Positions 54,528 to 64,000 of a stretch of DNA of 64,000 bases are shown here, piece by piece (the stretch's first letter is position 1; each line of letters starts with the position of its first letter). The stretch covers positions 3,534,001 through 3,598,000 of the forward strand of contig NZ_CP046582.1 of assembly GCF_018141005.1 (NCBI RefSeq). Direction: 5' to 3'. This stretch comes from Erwinia sp. E602 (GTDB lineage: Bacteria > Pseudomonadota > Gammaproteobacteria > Enterobacterales > Enterobacteriaceae). The notes beneath the pieces are model-generated. The model did not search any database and was not told where the DNA came from. It saw only the letters and a list, made by a program, of their open reading frames with translations. The position numbers and the translations under genes are program-made.

Positions 54528-55706
54528 CTAAACCAGCACCTCGCCGAAGCGGTCACGGTGCTCCTTCGGCGTGCTGGCATAGCTCTTCTTAAACACCGAA
54601 TAGAAATACTGCAGCGACGGGTAGCCGCACACCTGTGAAATCTCGTTAATCGACAGCGACGAGGTGACCAGCAGCGTACGCGCCCGCTCCAGCTTCTCCG
54701 TGTGGATCGCCGCGTGGATGGTTTCGCCGGTCTCCTCCTTAAAACGCTTCTCCAGATTGGAGCGCGAAATGCCCACCGCATCCAGCACCTGCTCGACCTT
54801 AATGCCTTTACAGGCGTTAAAGCGGATGTAGTGCATCGCCTGGATCACCGACGGATCGCGCAGCGAGCGGTAGTCGCTGGAACGCCGCTCGATCACCTTC
54901 ACCGGCGGCACCAGGATGCGCTGCAGCGGTAACACCTGCGGCTCCAGCAGGCGGTGCAGCAGTTTCGCCGCCTGATAGCCCATCTGGCGGGTGCCCTGCG
55001 CCACCGACGACAGCGCCACCCGCGACAGGTAGCGGGTCAGCTCCTCGTTATCGATGCCGATCACGCTGAGTTTTTCCGGCACCGGGATCTTCAGGTGCTC
55101 ACAGGCCTGCAGCAGATGGCGGGCGCGGGCGTCGGTCACGGCGATAATCCCGGTCTGCGGCGGCAGCGTCTGCAGCCAGTCGGCCAGCCGGTTCTGCGCG
55201 TGCTGCCAGTTCTCCGGCGCGGTCTCCATCCCCTGATAGACCACCCCCTGATAGCGCTCTGAGGCGACGATCTGGCGGAAGGCGTGCTCGCGCTCGGCGG
55301 CCCAGCGCTTGTCGCTGCCGGCCGGCAGGCCGTAGAAGGCAAAGCGGTTGATGCCCTTCTCTTTCAGGTGCAGAAAGGCGCTCTCGACCAGCGCGCGGTT
55401 GTCGGTGGCGATGTAGTGCACCGGCGGATAGTCCTCCGCCCGGTGATAGGAGCCGCCGACGCCGACCACCGGCACCCCCACCGCGTTAAGCACGCTTTCG
55501 ATCGCCCGGTCGTCATAGTCGGCGATCACCCCGTCGCCCAGCCACTCGCGAATATTGTCGAGGCGACAGCGAAAATCCTCCTCGATAAAAATATCCCAGT
55601 CGCTCTGTGAGGCCTGCAGATACTCCCCCACCCCTTCCACCACCTGACGGTCATAGACCTTGTTGGCATTAAATAACAGCGTGATGCGGTAACGCTTTTC
55701 ACTCAT
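54528..55706 (-). CDS. xylR: Xylose operon activator XylR
   Basis: 392 residues, the length of E. coli XylR. The N-terminal two-thirds is a LacI-like ligand domain (RITLLFNANKVYDRQVVEGVGEYLQ). The C-terminal AraC-type domain has two helix-turn-helices (KVEQVLDAVGISRSNLEKRF and SLSINEISQVCGYPSLQYF). It binds xylose and activates xylAB and xylFGH. The start at 55706 is chosen by homology; the frame extends further upstream. Confidence 0.95.
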   Translation of the reverse strand: MSEKRYRITLLFNANKVYDRQVVEGVGEYLQASQSDWDIFIEEDFRCRLDNIREWLGDGVIADYDDRAIESVLNAVGVPVVGVGGSYHRAEDYPPVHYIATDNRALVESAFLHLKEKGINRFAFYGLPAGSDKRWAAEREHAFRQIVASERYQGVVYQGMETAPENWQHAQNRLADWLQTLPPQTGIIAVTDARARHLLQACEHLKIPVPEKLSVIGIDNEELTRYLSRVALSSVAQGTRQMGYQAAKLLHRLLEPQVLPLQRILVPPVKVIERRSSDYRSLRDPSVIQAMHYIRFNACKGIKVEQVLDAVGISRSNLEKRFKEETGETIHAAIHTEKLERARTLLVTSSLSINEISQVCGYPSLQYFYSVFKKSYASTPKEHRDRFGEVLV

Positions 55707-55797
55707 AACTGCGGCCTCTTCCTTCTGCTGCCCGCACGGGGCTCCTGCATCATCAATAGCACAGCCCGGCGCGTTGTGCATCGCCGGGCCACGCTGC

Positions 55798-56976
55798 TCA
55801 GGCGCGCCGGCGGGTAACGGCATCCATCCACACCGCCAGCAGCAGGATCCCGCCTTTGACGATGTACTGCCAGAAGGTCGGCACGTCCATCATGCTCATG
55901 CCGTTATCCAGCGAGGCCATAATAAACGCCCCCATCACCGCGCCGGCCACCGAACCGACGCCGCCCGCCAGGCTGGTGCCGCCGATCACGCAGGCGGCGA
56001 TGGCGTCCAGCTCGGCGATATTGCCCGCCGAGGGCGAACCGGCTCCCAGTCGCGAGCTGAGGATCAGCCCGGCAATAGCCACCATCAGCCCGTTGATGGC
56101 GAACACCGCCAGCTTAGTGCGTGCCACGTTGATGCCGGAGAGCCGGGCGGCATCGAGGTTGCCGCCGATGGCGTAGATGCGGCGGCCAAAGGCGGTGCGG
56201 GTAGCCATAAACAGCCCGGCCAGCAGCAGCAGCGTCAGGATCAGCACCGGGGTGGGCACGCCGCGGTAGTCGTTCAGCAGCCAGATCGCCCCCAGTACCA
56301 GCACCGCGGTCAGCGCCTGCCGCCCGATCGTGCCGCCCGCCGCCGGCTGCGGCAGCCCCATGGCGATGCGCCGCAGCCGCAGCCGCCACTGCCAGAGCAC
56401 AAACAATCCCAGCCCGAGCACCCCGCAGCCAAAGCCGATGCCGTCCGGCAGGTAGCTCTGGCCGATCTGCGACATTGCCGCCGTGGTCGGCGCCACCGTA
56501 CTGCCGTCGGTGATGCCGACCAGGATGCCGCGAAACGCCAGCATCCCGGCGAGGGTAACGATAAACGACGGCACCCGGCGGTAGGCCACCCACCAGCCGT
56601 TCCACGCGCCGAGCAGCAGGCCCATCAGCAGCGTGACCACAATGGTCAGCGGCAGCGGCCAGCCGAGCCAGACGTCAAAAATTGCCGCCGCGCCGCCCAG
56701 CAGCCCCATCATTGAGCCGACCGACAGGTCGATCTCCGCCGAGATAATGACGAACACCATCCCCACCGCCAGGATGCCGGTGATCGCCGTCTGGCGCAGC
56801 AGGTTGGAGATATTGCGCGCGCTCAGCCACGCGCCGTCGGTCATCCAGCTGAAAAACAGGCCGATCAGCAGGATCGCCGCCAGCATCACCAGCACCTGCA
56901 TATTGATCGTGCGCCCTTTGCCCGTTGCTGCGGGCTGCCCGGCCGCCGGCGCGGCGGCAGAATCGGTTTTAAGCAT
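55798..56976 (-). CDS. xylH: D-xylose ABC transporter permease XylH
   Basis: 392 residues, about ten hydrophobic segments, of the sugar ABC permease family. Typical segments are [30 protein letters not shown] and [20 protein letters not shown]. It overlaps xylG by eight bases and is the last gene of xylFGH; xylR follows 91 bp on. Confidence 0.95.
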   Translation of the reverse strand: MLKTDSAAAPAAGQPAATGKGRTINMQVLVMLAAILLIGLFFSWMTDGAWLSARNISNLLRQTAITGILAVGMVFVIISAEIDLSVGSMMGLLGGAAAIFDVWLGWPLPLTIVVTLLMGLLLGAWNGWWVAYRRVPSFIVTLAGMLAFRGILVGITDGSTVAPTTAAMSQIGQSYLPDGIGFGCGVLGLGLFVLWQWRLRLRRIAMGLPQPAAGGTIGRQALTAVLVLGAIWLLNDYRGVPTPVLILTLLLLAGLFMATRTAFGRRIYAIGGNLDAARLSGINVARTKLAVFAINGLMVAIAGLILSSRLGAGSPSAGNIAELDAIAACVIGGTSLAGGVGSVAGAVMGAFIMASLDNGMSMMDVPTFWQYIVKGGILLLAVWMDAVTRRRA

Positions 56977-58495
56977 GATGTGGACTCCTCAGGGCGGCAT
57001 CCATCACCTGCTCCTGGCTCAGATTGTGGTTGAGTAAGTCGGCTTTGATCTGCCCTTCGTGCATCACCAGCACCCGATCGCTGAGCCCCAGCACCTCCGG
57101 CAGCTCCGAGGAGATAACGATGATGGCAATCCCCTGGCGCACCAGTTCGGCGATCAGCCGGTAGATCTCAACGCGGGCACCGATATCGATGCCGCGCGTC
57201 GGTTCGTCGAGGATCAGAATGCGCGGGTTAAGCTGCAGGCAGCGGGCGATAATCGCCTTCTGCTGGTTACCGCCGCTCAGCCGGCCGATCGCCAGATCGG
57301 CGGAGGCGGTTTTCACCCGCAGCCGCGCCAGCCCCTGCTGAATCGCCTCCTGCTCGGCGGCCTCGTCCAGCACCGTCAGCGGGCCGCTGAACTGATCCAG
57401 CGCCGCCAGGCTGATGTTTTTTCCCACCGCCATCAGCGGCACGATGCCGTCTTTTTTACGGTCTTCCGGCACCATGGCGATGCCCAGCGCAATCGCCTGC
57501 GCGCAGCTGTTAATGGTCACCGGCTGGCCGTCCAGCAGAATGCGCCCCTGCCAGCGCCCCGGCCAGTCGCCATACAGACAGCGCACCGTCTCGCTGCGCC
57601 CCGCGCCAACCAGCCCGGCGATGCCGAGGATCTCGCCGCGCCTGAGGCTGAACGAGACGTTATCCACCCGGCGAACATTGCGGTTGAGCGGGTGCCAGGC
57701 GGTCAGGTTTTCCACCCGCAGGATCTCCTCTCCCGGCGTATGGCGTTCGCTCGGGTAGATGGCGCTCATCTCGCGCCCGACCATCATGGTGATAATGTCA
57801 TCCTCGCTCATCGCCGCCGCCGGACGGCTGCCGATCGGCTTACCGTCGCGGATCACGCAGATGGTGTCGGAGATGGCTTTCACCTCGCTGAGCTTGTGTG
57901 AGATATAGATGCAGGCGATGCCGTGCTCGCGCAGGTTGTTGATAATCTCCAGCAGCACCGCCGTCTCCGGCGCGGTCAGCGACGAGGTCGGCTCATCGAG
58001 CACCAGAATGCGCACCTGCTTGTTCAGCGCGCGGGCGATCTCCACCAGCTGCTGCTGGCCGGGCGACAGTTCGCTGACCCGGGTGGCCGGGTCGACGTCC
58101 AGCCGCACGCGCGCCAGCAGCTGGCGGCAGCGCAGGGTCATGGTTTCATCATCGACCACGCCGAAGCGGGCGATCTCCGCGCCGAGAAAGATGTTCTCCA
58201 GCACCGTCAGCTGACGCACCAGCGCCAGCTCCTGGTGGATAATCACAATGCCGCGCCGTTCGCTGTCGCGCAGCGTTGCCGCACGCAGCTCCTCGCCGGC
58301 AAAGCGGATCTCCCCCTCGTACTCGCCATATGGATAGAGCCCGCACAGCACCTTCATCAGCGTCGACTTGCCGGAGCCGTTTTCGCCGCACAGCGACAGC
58401 ACTTCCCCGGCGTCCAGCTGCAGGCTGACGTCATCCAGCGCCTTAACGCTGCCAAAACGCTTAGTGATATGGTTCATTTCCAGCAGTCTTGCCAC
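56969..58495 (-). CDS. xylG: D-xylose ABC transporter ATPase XylG
   Basis: 508 residues with two ABC domains, as in other sugar transporters of this class: Walker [14 protein letters not shown] and signature [12 protein letters not shown] in the first, and [15 protein letters not shown] with [12 protein letters not shown] in the second. The first domain's Walker B is [10 protein letters not shown]. It sits between xylF and xylH. Confidence 0.95.
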   Translation of the reverse strand: MARLLEMNHITKRFGSVKALDDVSLQLDAGEVLSLCGENGSGKSTLMKVLCGLYPYGEYEGEIRFAGEELRAATLRDSERRGIVIIHQELALVRQLTVLENIFLGAEIARFGVVDDETMTLRCRQLLARVRLDVDPATRVSELSPGQQQLVEIARALNKQVRILVLDEPTSSLTAPETAVLLEIINNLREHGIACIYISHKLSEVKAISDTICVIRDGKPIGSRPAAAMSEDDIITMMVGREMSAIYPSERHTPGEEILRVENLTAWHPLNRNVRRVDNVSFSLRRGEILGIAGLVGAGRSETVRCLYGDWPGRWQGRILLDGQPVTINSCAQAIALGIAMVPEDRKKDGIVPLMAVGKNISLAALDQFSGPLTVLDEAAEQEAIQQGLARLRVKTASADLAIGRLSGGNQQKAIIARCLQLNPRILILDEPTRGIDIGARVEIYRLIAELVRQGIAIIVISSELPEVLGLSDRVLVMHEGQIKADLLNHNLSQEQVMDAALRSPHHA

Positions 58496-58515
58496 GGTGT
58501 CACCTCACTTGCTGA

Positions 58516-58541
58516 GCCGCCGCACCAGCTGGCGCGGCGGC
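58516..58541 (-). other. Intercistronic hairpin between xylF and xylG
   Basis: GCCGCCGC (58516-58523) pairs with GCGGCGGC (58534-58541). Such stem-loops after a binding-protein gene commonly give more binding protein than permease mRNA. Confidence 0.6.
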
Positions 58542-58548
58542 GTTCCGC

Positions 58549-59541
58549 TTACAGGCTGCTTTTCTTATGGAAGCCGTCGGCCACCACGGTGCTGTCGATA
58601 TTGGATTTATCCACCGAAACCGGCGTCAGCAGCCAGGCAGGGACCTCTTTCAGGCCGTTGTTCAGCGTGGCGTTACCGGCGGGCGTCTTGCCTTCGCCCA
58701 GCTCGACGGCAATGCGCGCCGCCTCGGCGGCCAGTTTAGTAATCGGCTTGTAGACGGTCATGGTCTGGGTGCCGTTCTCCAGCCGTTTCATCGCCGCCAG
58801 GTCGGCGTCCTGACCGGAGATCGCCACCTTACCCGCCAGCCCCTGGGCGCTCAGCGCCTGAATGGCGCCGCCGGCGGTAGCGTCATTGGAGGCCACCACG
58901 GCATCAATCTTATTACCGTTGGCGGTCAGGGCATTTTCCATAATCTTCAGCGCATTCTCCGGCAGCCAGGCGTCGACCCACTGATCGCCCACCACCTTGA
59001 TTTTTCCGCTGTCGATCAGCGGTTGCAGCACCTTCATCTGCCCGGCGCGGAACAGGCGGGCGTTATTATCCACCGGGGATCCGCCCATCAGAAAATAATT
59101 ACCGGAAGGCACGCGGCTGACCAGGCTTTGCGCCTGCAGTTCACCGACCTTCTCATTATCAAACGAAATATAGTAATCAATATCGGCGTTATTAATCAGC
59201 CGATCGTAGGCCAGCACCTTAATGCCTTCACGGTGGGCCTCTTTTATCACGTTGCTCAGCACCTGGCCGTTATAGGGAATAATCACCAGCACGTCGACGC
59301 CGCGGTTGATCATATTTTCAATCTGCGCCATCTGCGTCTCTTCATTGCCGTTGGCCGACTGCACAAACACTTTCGCCCCCAGCGCTTCGGCCTTGCTGAC
59401 GAAAATATCGCGATCTTTCTGCCAGCGCTCCAGCCGCAGGTCATCGATCGCCATACCGATTTTTACCTCTTTCGCCGTGGCGGCCTGGCTGAACAATGCC
59501 AGCGCAGCGCAGGCGGCAAGCAGGGTGATTTTCATTTTCAT
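58549..59541 (-). CDS. xylF: D-xylose ABC transporter periplasmic binding protein XylF
   Basis: 330 residues, the E. coli length, with a signal peptide (about 1-23, LFSQAATA). The family segments EVKIGMAIDDLRLERWQKDRDIF and ISGQDADLAAMKRLENGTQTMTVYKP line the sugar pocket. It is the first gene of xylFGH and divergent from xylAB. A stable hairpin follows it. Confidence 0.96.
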   Translation of the reverse strand: MKMKITLLAACAALALFSQAATAKEVKIGMAIDDLRLERWQKDRDIFVSKAEALGAKVFVQSANGNEETQMAQIENMINRGVDVLVIIPYNGQVLSNVIKEAHREGIKVLAYDRLINNADIDYYISFDNEKVGELQAQSLVSRVPSGNYFLMGGSPVDNNARLFRAGQMKVLQPLIDSGKIKVVGDQWVDAWLPENALKIMENALTANGNKIDAVVASNDATAGGAIQALSAQGLAGKVAISGQDADLAAMKRLENGTQTMTVYKPITKLAAEAARIAVELGEGKTPAGNATLNNGLKEVPAWLLTPVSVDKSNIDSTVVADGFHKKSSL

Positions 59542-59796
59542 CGTTGATCCCTTTCAGTTGCGGTTGTTGTTATCAGGGTACAGGGTGACGGGCTGCTGAA
59601 TTGTTGACCGGGTTTTGGCGGGCCGGCAATTACAGATTTTCCTCCTGCCGTTATGTTTTTTGTCATTCGGGAGGCAACTCACAGTTAGCAATTATCTTAA
59701 TCTCAGAGTGAAATAACATAATTGAGCGCCCCGCCGTCACCGGTAACAATCACCGCATCTTCTCGCTCACCCTACTTCCGCACTAAGGAGTTTCAG
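59542..59796. promoter_or_regulatory. Divergent promoter region xylF-xylA
   Basis: 255 bp holding the start sites for xylFGH and xylAB. The stretch AGTGAAATAACATAATTGAG (59707-59726) resembles the E. coli xylA promoter as I recall it and probably contains the xylA -10 region. XylR sites are expected here but cannot be assigned by eye. Confidence 0.5.
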
Positions 59797-61119
59797 ATGC
59801 AGGATTATTTCGACCAGATCGGCCGTATTCAGTATGAAGGCCCACAGAGCACCAATCCGCTGGCCTTCCGCCACTACAATCCTGACCAGCGGGTGCTGGG
59901 CAAAACCATGGCGCAGCACCTGCGCTTCGCCGCCTGCTACTGGCACACCTTCTGCTGGGGCGGCACCGATATGTTCGGCGTCAGCGCCTTCGATCGTCCG
60001 TGGCTGAGCAACGGCGACGGCATGGCGCTGGCGCGGCAGAAAGCCGACGTCGCCTTTGAGTTTTTCCACAAGCTCAACGTGCCCTACTACTGCTTCCACG
60101 ACATCGACGTGGCACCGGAGGGTGACTCGCTGCGCACCTACCTCTCCAACGCGGCGGAGATCACCGACGTGCTGCTGGAGAAACAGGAACAGAGCGGCGT
60201 GAAACTGCTGTGGGGCACCGCCAACTGCTTTACCCACCCGCGCTACGGTGCCGGTGCGGCCACCAACCCGGACCCGGAGGTGTTTGCCTGGGCCGCCAGC
60301 CAGGTGACCAGCGCGATGCACGCCACTCACAAACTGGGCGGGGAAAACTACGTGCTGTGGGGCGGCCGCGAGGGCTATGAAACCCTGCTGAACACCGACC
60401 TGCGCCAGGAGCGCGAGCAGATCGGCCGCTTTATGCAGATGGTGGTCGAGCACAAACACAAAATCGGTTTCCAGGGGCTGCTGCTGATCGAACCGAAACC
60501 GCAGGAGCCCACCAAGCACCAGTACGACTATGACGTTGCCTCGGTGTACGGCTTCCTGAAACAGTTCGGGCTGGAAAAAGAGATCAAGGTCAACGTCGAG
60601 GCCAACCACGCCACCCTCGCCGGCCACTCGTTCCACCATGAGATCGCCACCGCCATCGCCCTCGGCATTTTCGGCTCGGTGGACGCCAACCGCGGCGATC
60701 CGCAGCTGGGCTGGGATACCGATCAGTTCCCGAACAGCGTGGAGGAGAACGCGCTGGTGATGTATGAGATCCTCAAGGCGGGCGGCTTCACCACCGGCGG
60801 CCTGAACTTTGACGCCAAGGTGCGCCGCCAGAGCACCGATAAATACGATCTGTTCTACGGCCATATCGGCGCGATGGACACCATGGCGCTGGCGCTGAAG
60901 GTGGCGGCGAAGATGATTGAAAGCGGCGAACTCGACCAGCGCGTGGCGCGCCGCTACAGCGGCTGGAACGGCGAGATGGGCCAGCAGATCCTTAAGGGCG
61001 AGTTCACCCTCGACGGCCTGGCGCAGCACGCCAGCCAGCACAACTTCCTGCCGCAGCACCAGAGCGGCCGCCAGGAGCTGCTGGAAAATCTGGTGAACGG
61101 CTATCTGTTCGATCGTTAA
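59797..61119 (+). CDS. xylA: Xylose isomerase XylA
   Basis: 440 residues, the E. coli length. Interconverts D-xylose and D-xylulose. Catalytic His101 and Asp104 are in [11 protein letters not shown] at the same positions as in E. coli. Metal ligands are visible in [30 protein letters not shown] and [21 protein letters not shown] precedes the ATG at 59797. It is followed after 19 bp by xylB. Confidence 0.97.
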   Translation: MQDYFDQIGRIQYEGPQSTNPLAFRHYNPDQRVLGKTMAQHLRFAACYWHTFCWGGTDMFGVSAFDRPWLSNGDGMALARQKADVAFEFFHKLNVPYYCFHDIDVAPEGDSLRTYLSNAAEITDVLLEKQEQSGVKLLWGTANCFTHPRYGAGAATNPDPEVFAWAASQVTSAMHATHKLGGENYVLWGGREGYETLLNTDLRQEREQIGRFMQMVVEHKHKIGFQGLLLIEPKPQEPTKHQYDYDVASVYGFLKQFGLEKEIKVNVEANHATLAGHSFHHEIATAIALGIFGSVDANRGDPQLGWDTDQFPNSVEENALVMYEILKAGGFTTGGLNFDAKVRRQSTDKYDLFYGHIGAMDTMALALKVAAKMIESGELDQRVARRYSGWNGEMGQQILKGEFTLDGLAQHASQHNFLPQHQSGRQELLENLVNGYLFDR

Positions 61120-61138
61120 CCTGACTGGAGATGGGCAC

Positions 61139-62593
61139 ATGGTAATAGGCATCGATCTCGGCACCTCCGGCGTGAAGGTGGTGCTGCTCAACGCTGACGG
61201 CGGGCTGCTGGCCAGCCACAGCGCGCCGCTCGACGTCTCACGCCCGCGGCCGCTGTGGAGCGAACAGGATCCGGAGAGCTGGTGGCAGGCCACCGACCAG
61301 GCGATGCGCGGGCTGGCGCAGCAGCATGACCTTAGCGGCGTACGGGCCATCGGTCTGAGCGGCCAGATGCACGGTGCCACTCTGCTGGACGCCGACGGCG
61401 GGACAATTCGCCCAGCGATCCTGTGGAATGACGGGCGCAGCGCCGCCCAGTGCGCGGCGCTGGAGGAGGCGGTGCCGCAGGCCCGCAGCATTACTGGCAA
61501 CCTGATGATGCCGGGCTTTACCGCACCGAAGCTGCTGTGGCTTAAAGAGCACGAACCGCAGCACTTTGCCCGCATCGCCAGAGTGCTGCTGCCGAAGGAC
61601 TGGCTGCGCTGGCGGCTGAGCGGCGAGTTTGCCAGCGATATGTCGGATGCCGCCGGCACCCTGTGGCTGAACGTGGCGCAGCGCGACTGGAGCGAACCGC
61701 TGCTGGCCGCCTGCGGCCTGACGCGGGCACAGATGCCGCGGCTGGTGGAGGGTAACGCCTTTACCGGACGGCTCAGCGCGGCGCTGGCAAAACGCTGGGG
61801 GATCGGCGAGGTGCCGCTGGTGGCCGGCGGCGGTGACAACGCCGCCGGGGCGATCGGCGTTGGCCTGACGGAACCGGGCCAGGCGATGCTGTCGCTCGGC
61901 ACCTCCGGGGTCTATTTTGTGGTCAGCGACGGCTTTGCCAGCAACCCGCAGCGGGCGGTGCACAGCTTCTGCCACGCGCTGCCGGGGCGCTGGCACCTGA
62001 TGTCGGTGATGCTCAGCGCCGCCTCCTGCCTTGACTGGGCGGCACGGCTGACCGGCTGTGCCGACGTGGCGGCGCTGCTGGCGGAGGCCGAACGCGCCAG
62101 CGACGATCGGCCGCTGCCGCTGTTTCTGCCTTACCTCTCCGGCGAGCGCACGCCGCATAACAATCCGGCGGCCAGCGGGGTGTTCTTTGGCCTGACCCAT
62201 CAGCACGGGCGGCCGGAGCTGGCGCGGGCGGTGCTTGAAGGGGTGAGCTTTGCGCTGGCGGAGGGCATGGACGCCGTTCACGCCTGCGGCGTACGGCCGG
62301 AGAGCATCCGGCTGATCGGCGGCGGCGCGCGCAGCGAACTGTGGCGGCAGATGCTGGCGGACGTCAGCGGACAGACGCTGGACTACGTAGAGGGAGGCGA
62401 GGTCGGCCCGGCGCTGGGTGCCGCACAGCTGGCGCGGATGGCGCTAAATCCGGATGTGCCGCTGGCCGAATTGCTGCCCGCGCTGCCGCTGCTGCAGCGC
62501 CACCGGCCCGACGCCGCACGCCACCAGGCCTATCAGCCGCAGCGCGCGCGCTTCGCGCAGCTCTATCAACAGCTGGAATCGCTGATGCGCTGA
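61139..62593 (+). CDS. xylB: Xylulokinase XylB
   Basis: 484 residues, FGGY kinase of the E. coli length, which phosphorylates D-xylulose to xylulose 5-phosphate. IGIDLGTSGVKVVLL at the N-terminus binds phosphate; the catalytic aspartate is in GGGDNAAGAIGVG, and ADP binding uses GGGARSELWRQMLADV. GGAG is eight bases before the ATG. A hexamer array follows 21 bp after the stop. Confidence 0.96.
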   Translation: MVIGIDLGTSGVKVVLLNADGGLLASHSAPLDVSRPRPLWSEQDPESWWQATDQAMRGLAQQHDLSGVRAIGLSGQMHGATLLDADGGTIRPAILWNDGRSAAQCAALEEAVPQARSITGNLMMPGFTAPKLLWLKEHEPQHFARIARVLLPKDWLRWRLSGEFASDMSDAAGTLWLNVAQRDWSEPLLAACGLTRAQMPRLVEGNAFTGRLSAALAKRWGIGEVPLVAGGGDNAAGAIGVGLTEPGQAMLSLGTSGVYFVVSDGFASNPQRAVHSFCHALPGRWHLMSVMLSAASCLDWAARLTGCADVAALLAEAERASDDRPLPLFLPYLSGERTPHNNPAASGVFFGLTHQHGRPELARAVLEGVSFALAEGMDAVHACGVRPESIRLIGGGARSELWRQMLADVSGQTLDYVEGGEVGPALGAAQLARMALNPDVPLAELLPALPLLQRHRPDAARHQAYQPQRARFAQLYQQLESLMR

Positions 62594-62614
62594 TACAACA
62601 GGCTACTGGCTACT

Positions 62615-62658
62615 GGTGCTGGTGCTGGTGCTGGTGCTGGTGCTGGTGCTGGTGCTGG
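62615..62658. repeat. Hexanucleotide microsatellite SSR4 (GGTGCT, 7 units)
   Basis: Seven perfect GGTGCT copies plus GG, preceded by two copies of GGCTACT. It lies just after xylB and before a terminator. The remaining part of the 329-bp gap (62594-62922) shows no gene. Confidence 0.92.
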
Positions 62659-62673
62659 CAGGCGACAGAAAAC

Positions 62674-62705
62674 AAAAAGCCCACCGCGTTGGCGATGGGC
62701 CTTTT
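62674..62705. terminator. Bidirectional terminator between xylB and the ATP-grasp gene
   Basis: GCCCACCGC (62679-62687) pairs with GCGATGGGC (62692-62700) with one mismatch. A T run follows rightward (CTTTT) and a longer one leftward (TTTTTGTTTT). Confidence 0.75.
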
Positions 62706-62922
62706 GCCGTTAATTTTTTACCCCTTCCGGCGCTTATCTCCGGCACTCACTGGTGTTAGCTCTGCGAGGGGCAGGAGCGATAATATGATCCAGGAATAAT
62801 CCTAACAAGAGAAAAATGGAGATTTGTGCGTCAGGCCAAATTTTTACTGCATTATCGGCCTGGGTATCGCACTTCACTCTCGATCACCTGAGCTGACTGA
62901 CCCTCTTTTAACTGCTGACAGG

Positions 62923-64000
62923 CTATTGATAGTAAATCCCTTCAGCCTCCAGTTCACGAATGACCCGATAGTCACGCCACAACTGATGTTTATCGTTACT
63001 GACCAGATACACCGTACCGGGCTGGCTGAACACATCTTTGGTCTCACTGACCGCCTGGCCGTCAGCCAGATAGAATTCGACCTTTTTAAATGACGGCAAC
63101 GCCTGCAGCCGTGCCAGAAACGCCCCGCTGGCAAAGCGCCCGGCTCGCGGACCGATCAGGCTGACATTAAAAGCGTGGTTTTTCAGCCGGTAAACCGGCT
63201 CTTTTGTCAGCTCCGTAAACCGCTGTGGCTGAGAGAGTGAGAGTGCCGTCGCCCGCAGTTGCCCCATTCCCGTCGTGCAGTCGACAATTTCCGGACGCAG
63301 TATGCCATCGCTACGGGCGGCAATTTCGACCAGGCAGGGCCCGTCGGCGGTTAACATCACTTCTGCATGGCTGGGGCCGTTTTCAATACCCAGGCAGTCG
63401 CAAACACGGTGCGTGTAGGCCACCAGCCCGGCAAACTCGTCGGCTGAAGCATCGATAATTTCATCAATATCATAGACAACATTGCCTCCCGCCAGCTGCC
63501 GTTTATGGTAGCGCACCACTTCCGTGACCAGCCTGAGGCTATTCAGAGAGACAAAATTCACCACATATTCTGTTCCCGTCAGAAAGGACTGCAGCAGAAC
63601 GGCATCATTGGTGCTGTTCATGCGGTTTTTTTGATTAATAAGACGGTCAAACGCCGACCTGACCCGGTCTTCGCTGTTGCAGATAAATACGCCATCTGAA
63701 CCGGCACTATCCAGCGGTTTCACCACCACCGGATAAGGCTGTTCGCTCAGCCAGTTTACCGCCTGTGGCCACCGGCAGACTTTGCACTGAGGCGTGGCGG
63801 TTATACCGGCTTCACGCAGCGATTCAATCATCTCAAACTTGTTACGGCGGGCAGCACGCTGTGAAAAATCATTTCTGTATTTAAAGTTCTGTGACTGGTT
63901 AATCCAGTCAGTGAGTTCGACGCCCGTTTCCGCGCCGCACAGTACGCCTTCCGCACCGAACTCACGGATAATATCCAGTGTTAACCCAGGGGAGGAATGG
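62923..64000 (-). CDS. ATP-grasp family ligase, 5' end cut by window edge
   Basis: The frame stays open from 63831 to the window edge, so the start is outside; about 358 residues are visible. The ATP-grasp core reads QRAARRNKFEMIESLREAGI, PYPVVVKPLDSAGSDGVFIC and HAEVMLTADGPCLVEIAARSDG. This is the layout of ATP-dependent carboxylate-amine ligases of the BacD/DdaF type that join amino acids in small peptide antibiotics, but other ATP-grasp enzymes share it. GC content is lower than in the xyl genes, suggesting a transferred cluster that continues to the right. Downstream (62700-62920) there is no further gene. Confidence 0.82.
   Translation of the reverse strand, partial: HSSPGLTLDIIREFGAEGVLCGAETGVELTDWINQSQNFKYRNDFSQRAARRNKFEMIESLREAGITATPQCKVCRWPQAVNWLSEQPYPVVVKPLDSAGSDGVFICNSEDRVRSAFDRLINQKNRMNSTNDAVLLQSFLTGTEYVVNFVSLNSLRLVTEVVRYHKRQLAGGNVVYDIDEIIDASADEFAGLVAYTHRVCDCLGIENGPSHAEVMLTADGPCLVEIAARSDGILRPEIVDCTTGMGQLRATALSLSQPQRFTELTKEPVYRLKNHAFNVSLIGPRAGRFASGAFLARLQALPSFKKVEFYLADGQAVSETKDVFSQPGTVYLVSNDKHQLWRDYRVIRELEAEGIYYQ

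Noticed and set aside
59767..61902. 711-codon minus-strand frame opposite xylA and xylB
   Set aside because: Antisense shadow of two well-identified genes with E. coli-length products.

Overview
The window is GC-rich (about 60%) chromosomal DNA of a member of the Enterobacterales, most likely Erwiniaceae (Erwinia/Pantoea group). The evidence is a set of enterobacterial operons with family-typical lengths and residues (arnBCADTEF, xylAB/xylFGH/xylR, fetAB, osmC, ltnD-otnK-ygbI) together with the periplasmic sugar-oxidation genes typical of that group: a PQQ-dependent glucose dehydrogenase and a three-subunit FAD gluconate dehydrogenase. No rRNA, tRNA, insertion sequence, prophage or CRISPR array was seen.

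Layout: 1-3.2 kb, four-carbon acid catabolism (otnK partial, ltnD) divergent from its DeoR-type regulator. 3.4-10.7 kb, a membrane protein of unknown role, a LysE-type exporter, the bd-type oxidase cioAB, a small CsbD/ElaB-like protein and an OprB sugar porin. 10.8-12.2 kb, fetAB with a duplicated junction. 12.3-19.7 kb, the arn lipid A modification operon behind a candidate PmrA box. 21.2-26 kb, gcd followed by a PQQ receptor (pqqU). 27.7-33.9 kb, a homocysteine methyltransferase / peptide ABC transporter / 52-residue membrane protein operon behind a candidate MetJ operator. 34-37 kb, small envelope proteins, osmC and a methyltransferase-like protein. 37.7-38.9 kb, an AT-rich MFS exporter flanked by repeats. 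39.7-45 kb, gluconate dehydrogenase and a LacI-type regulator. 46.4-50.3 kb, a 2-hydroxycarboxylate transporter divergent from its two-component system. 50.5-54.5 kb, a secreted hydrolase, a chemoreceptor and a diguanylate cyclase. 54.5-62.6 kb, the xylose regulon. 62.9-64 kb, an ATP-grasp ligase running off the end.

Functional themes: OprB, Gcd, PqqU and the gluconate dehydrogenase form a route for oxidising glucose in the periplasm, with CioAB as one possible terminal oxidase for the quinol produced. The xyl genes form a complete uptake and isomerisation pathway.

The most unusual feature is the amount of tandem repetition: four microsatellites of 6-7 bp units (one with 17 heptamers), a 21-bp coding repeat, a roughly 150-bp four-copy array, a 31-bp array copied from the 3' end of a regulator gene, a 62-bp duplication across fetA/fetB, and two large nested palindromes. 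The best candidates for something new are the MetJ-linked peptide transporter operon and the repeat-flanked methyltransferase-like/MFS gene pair.
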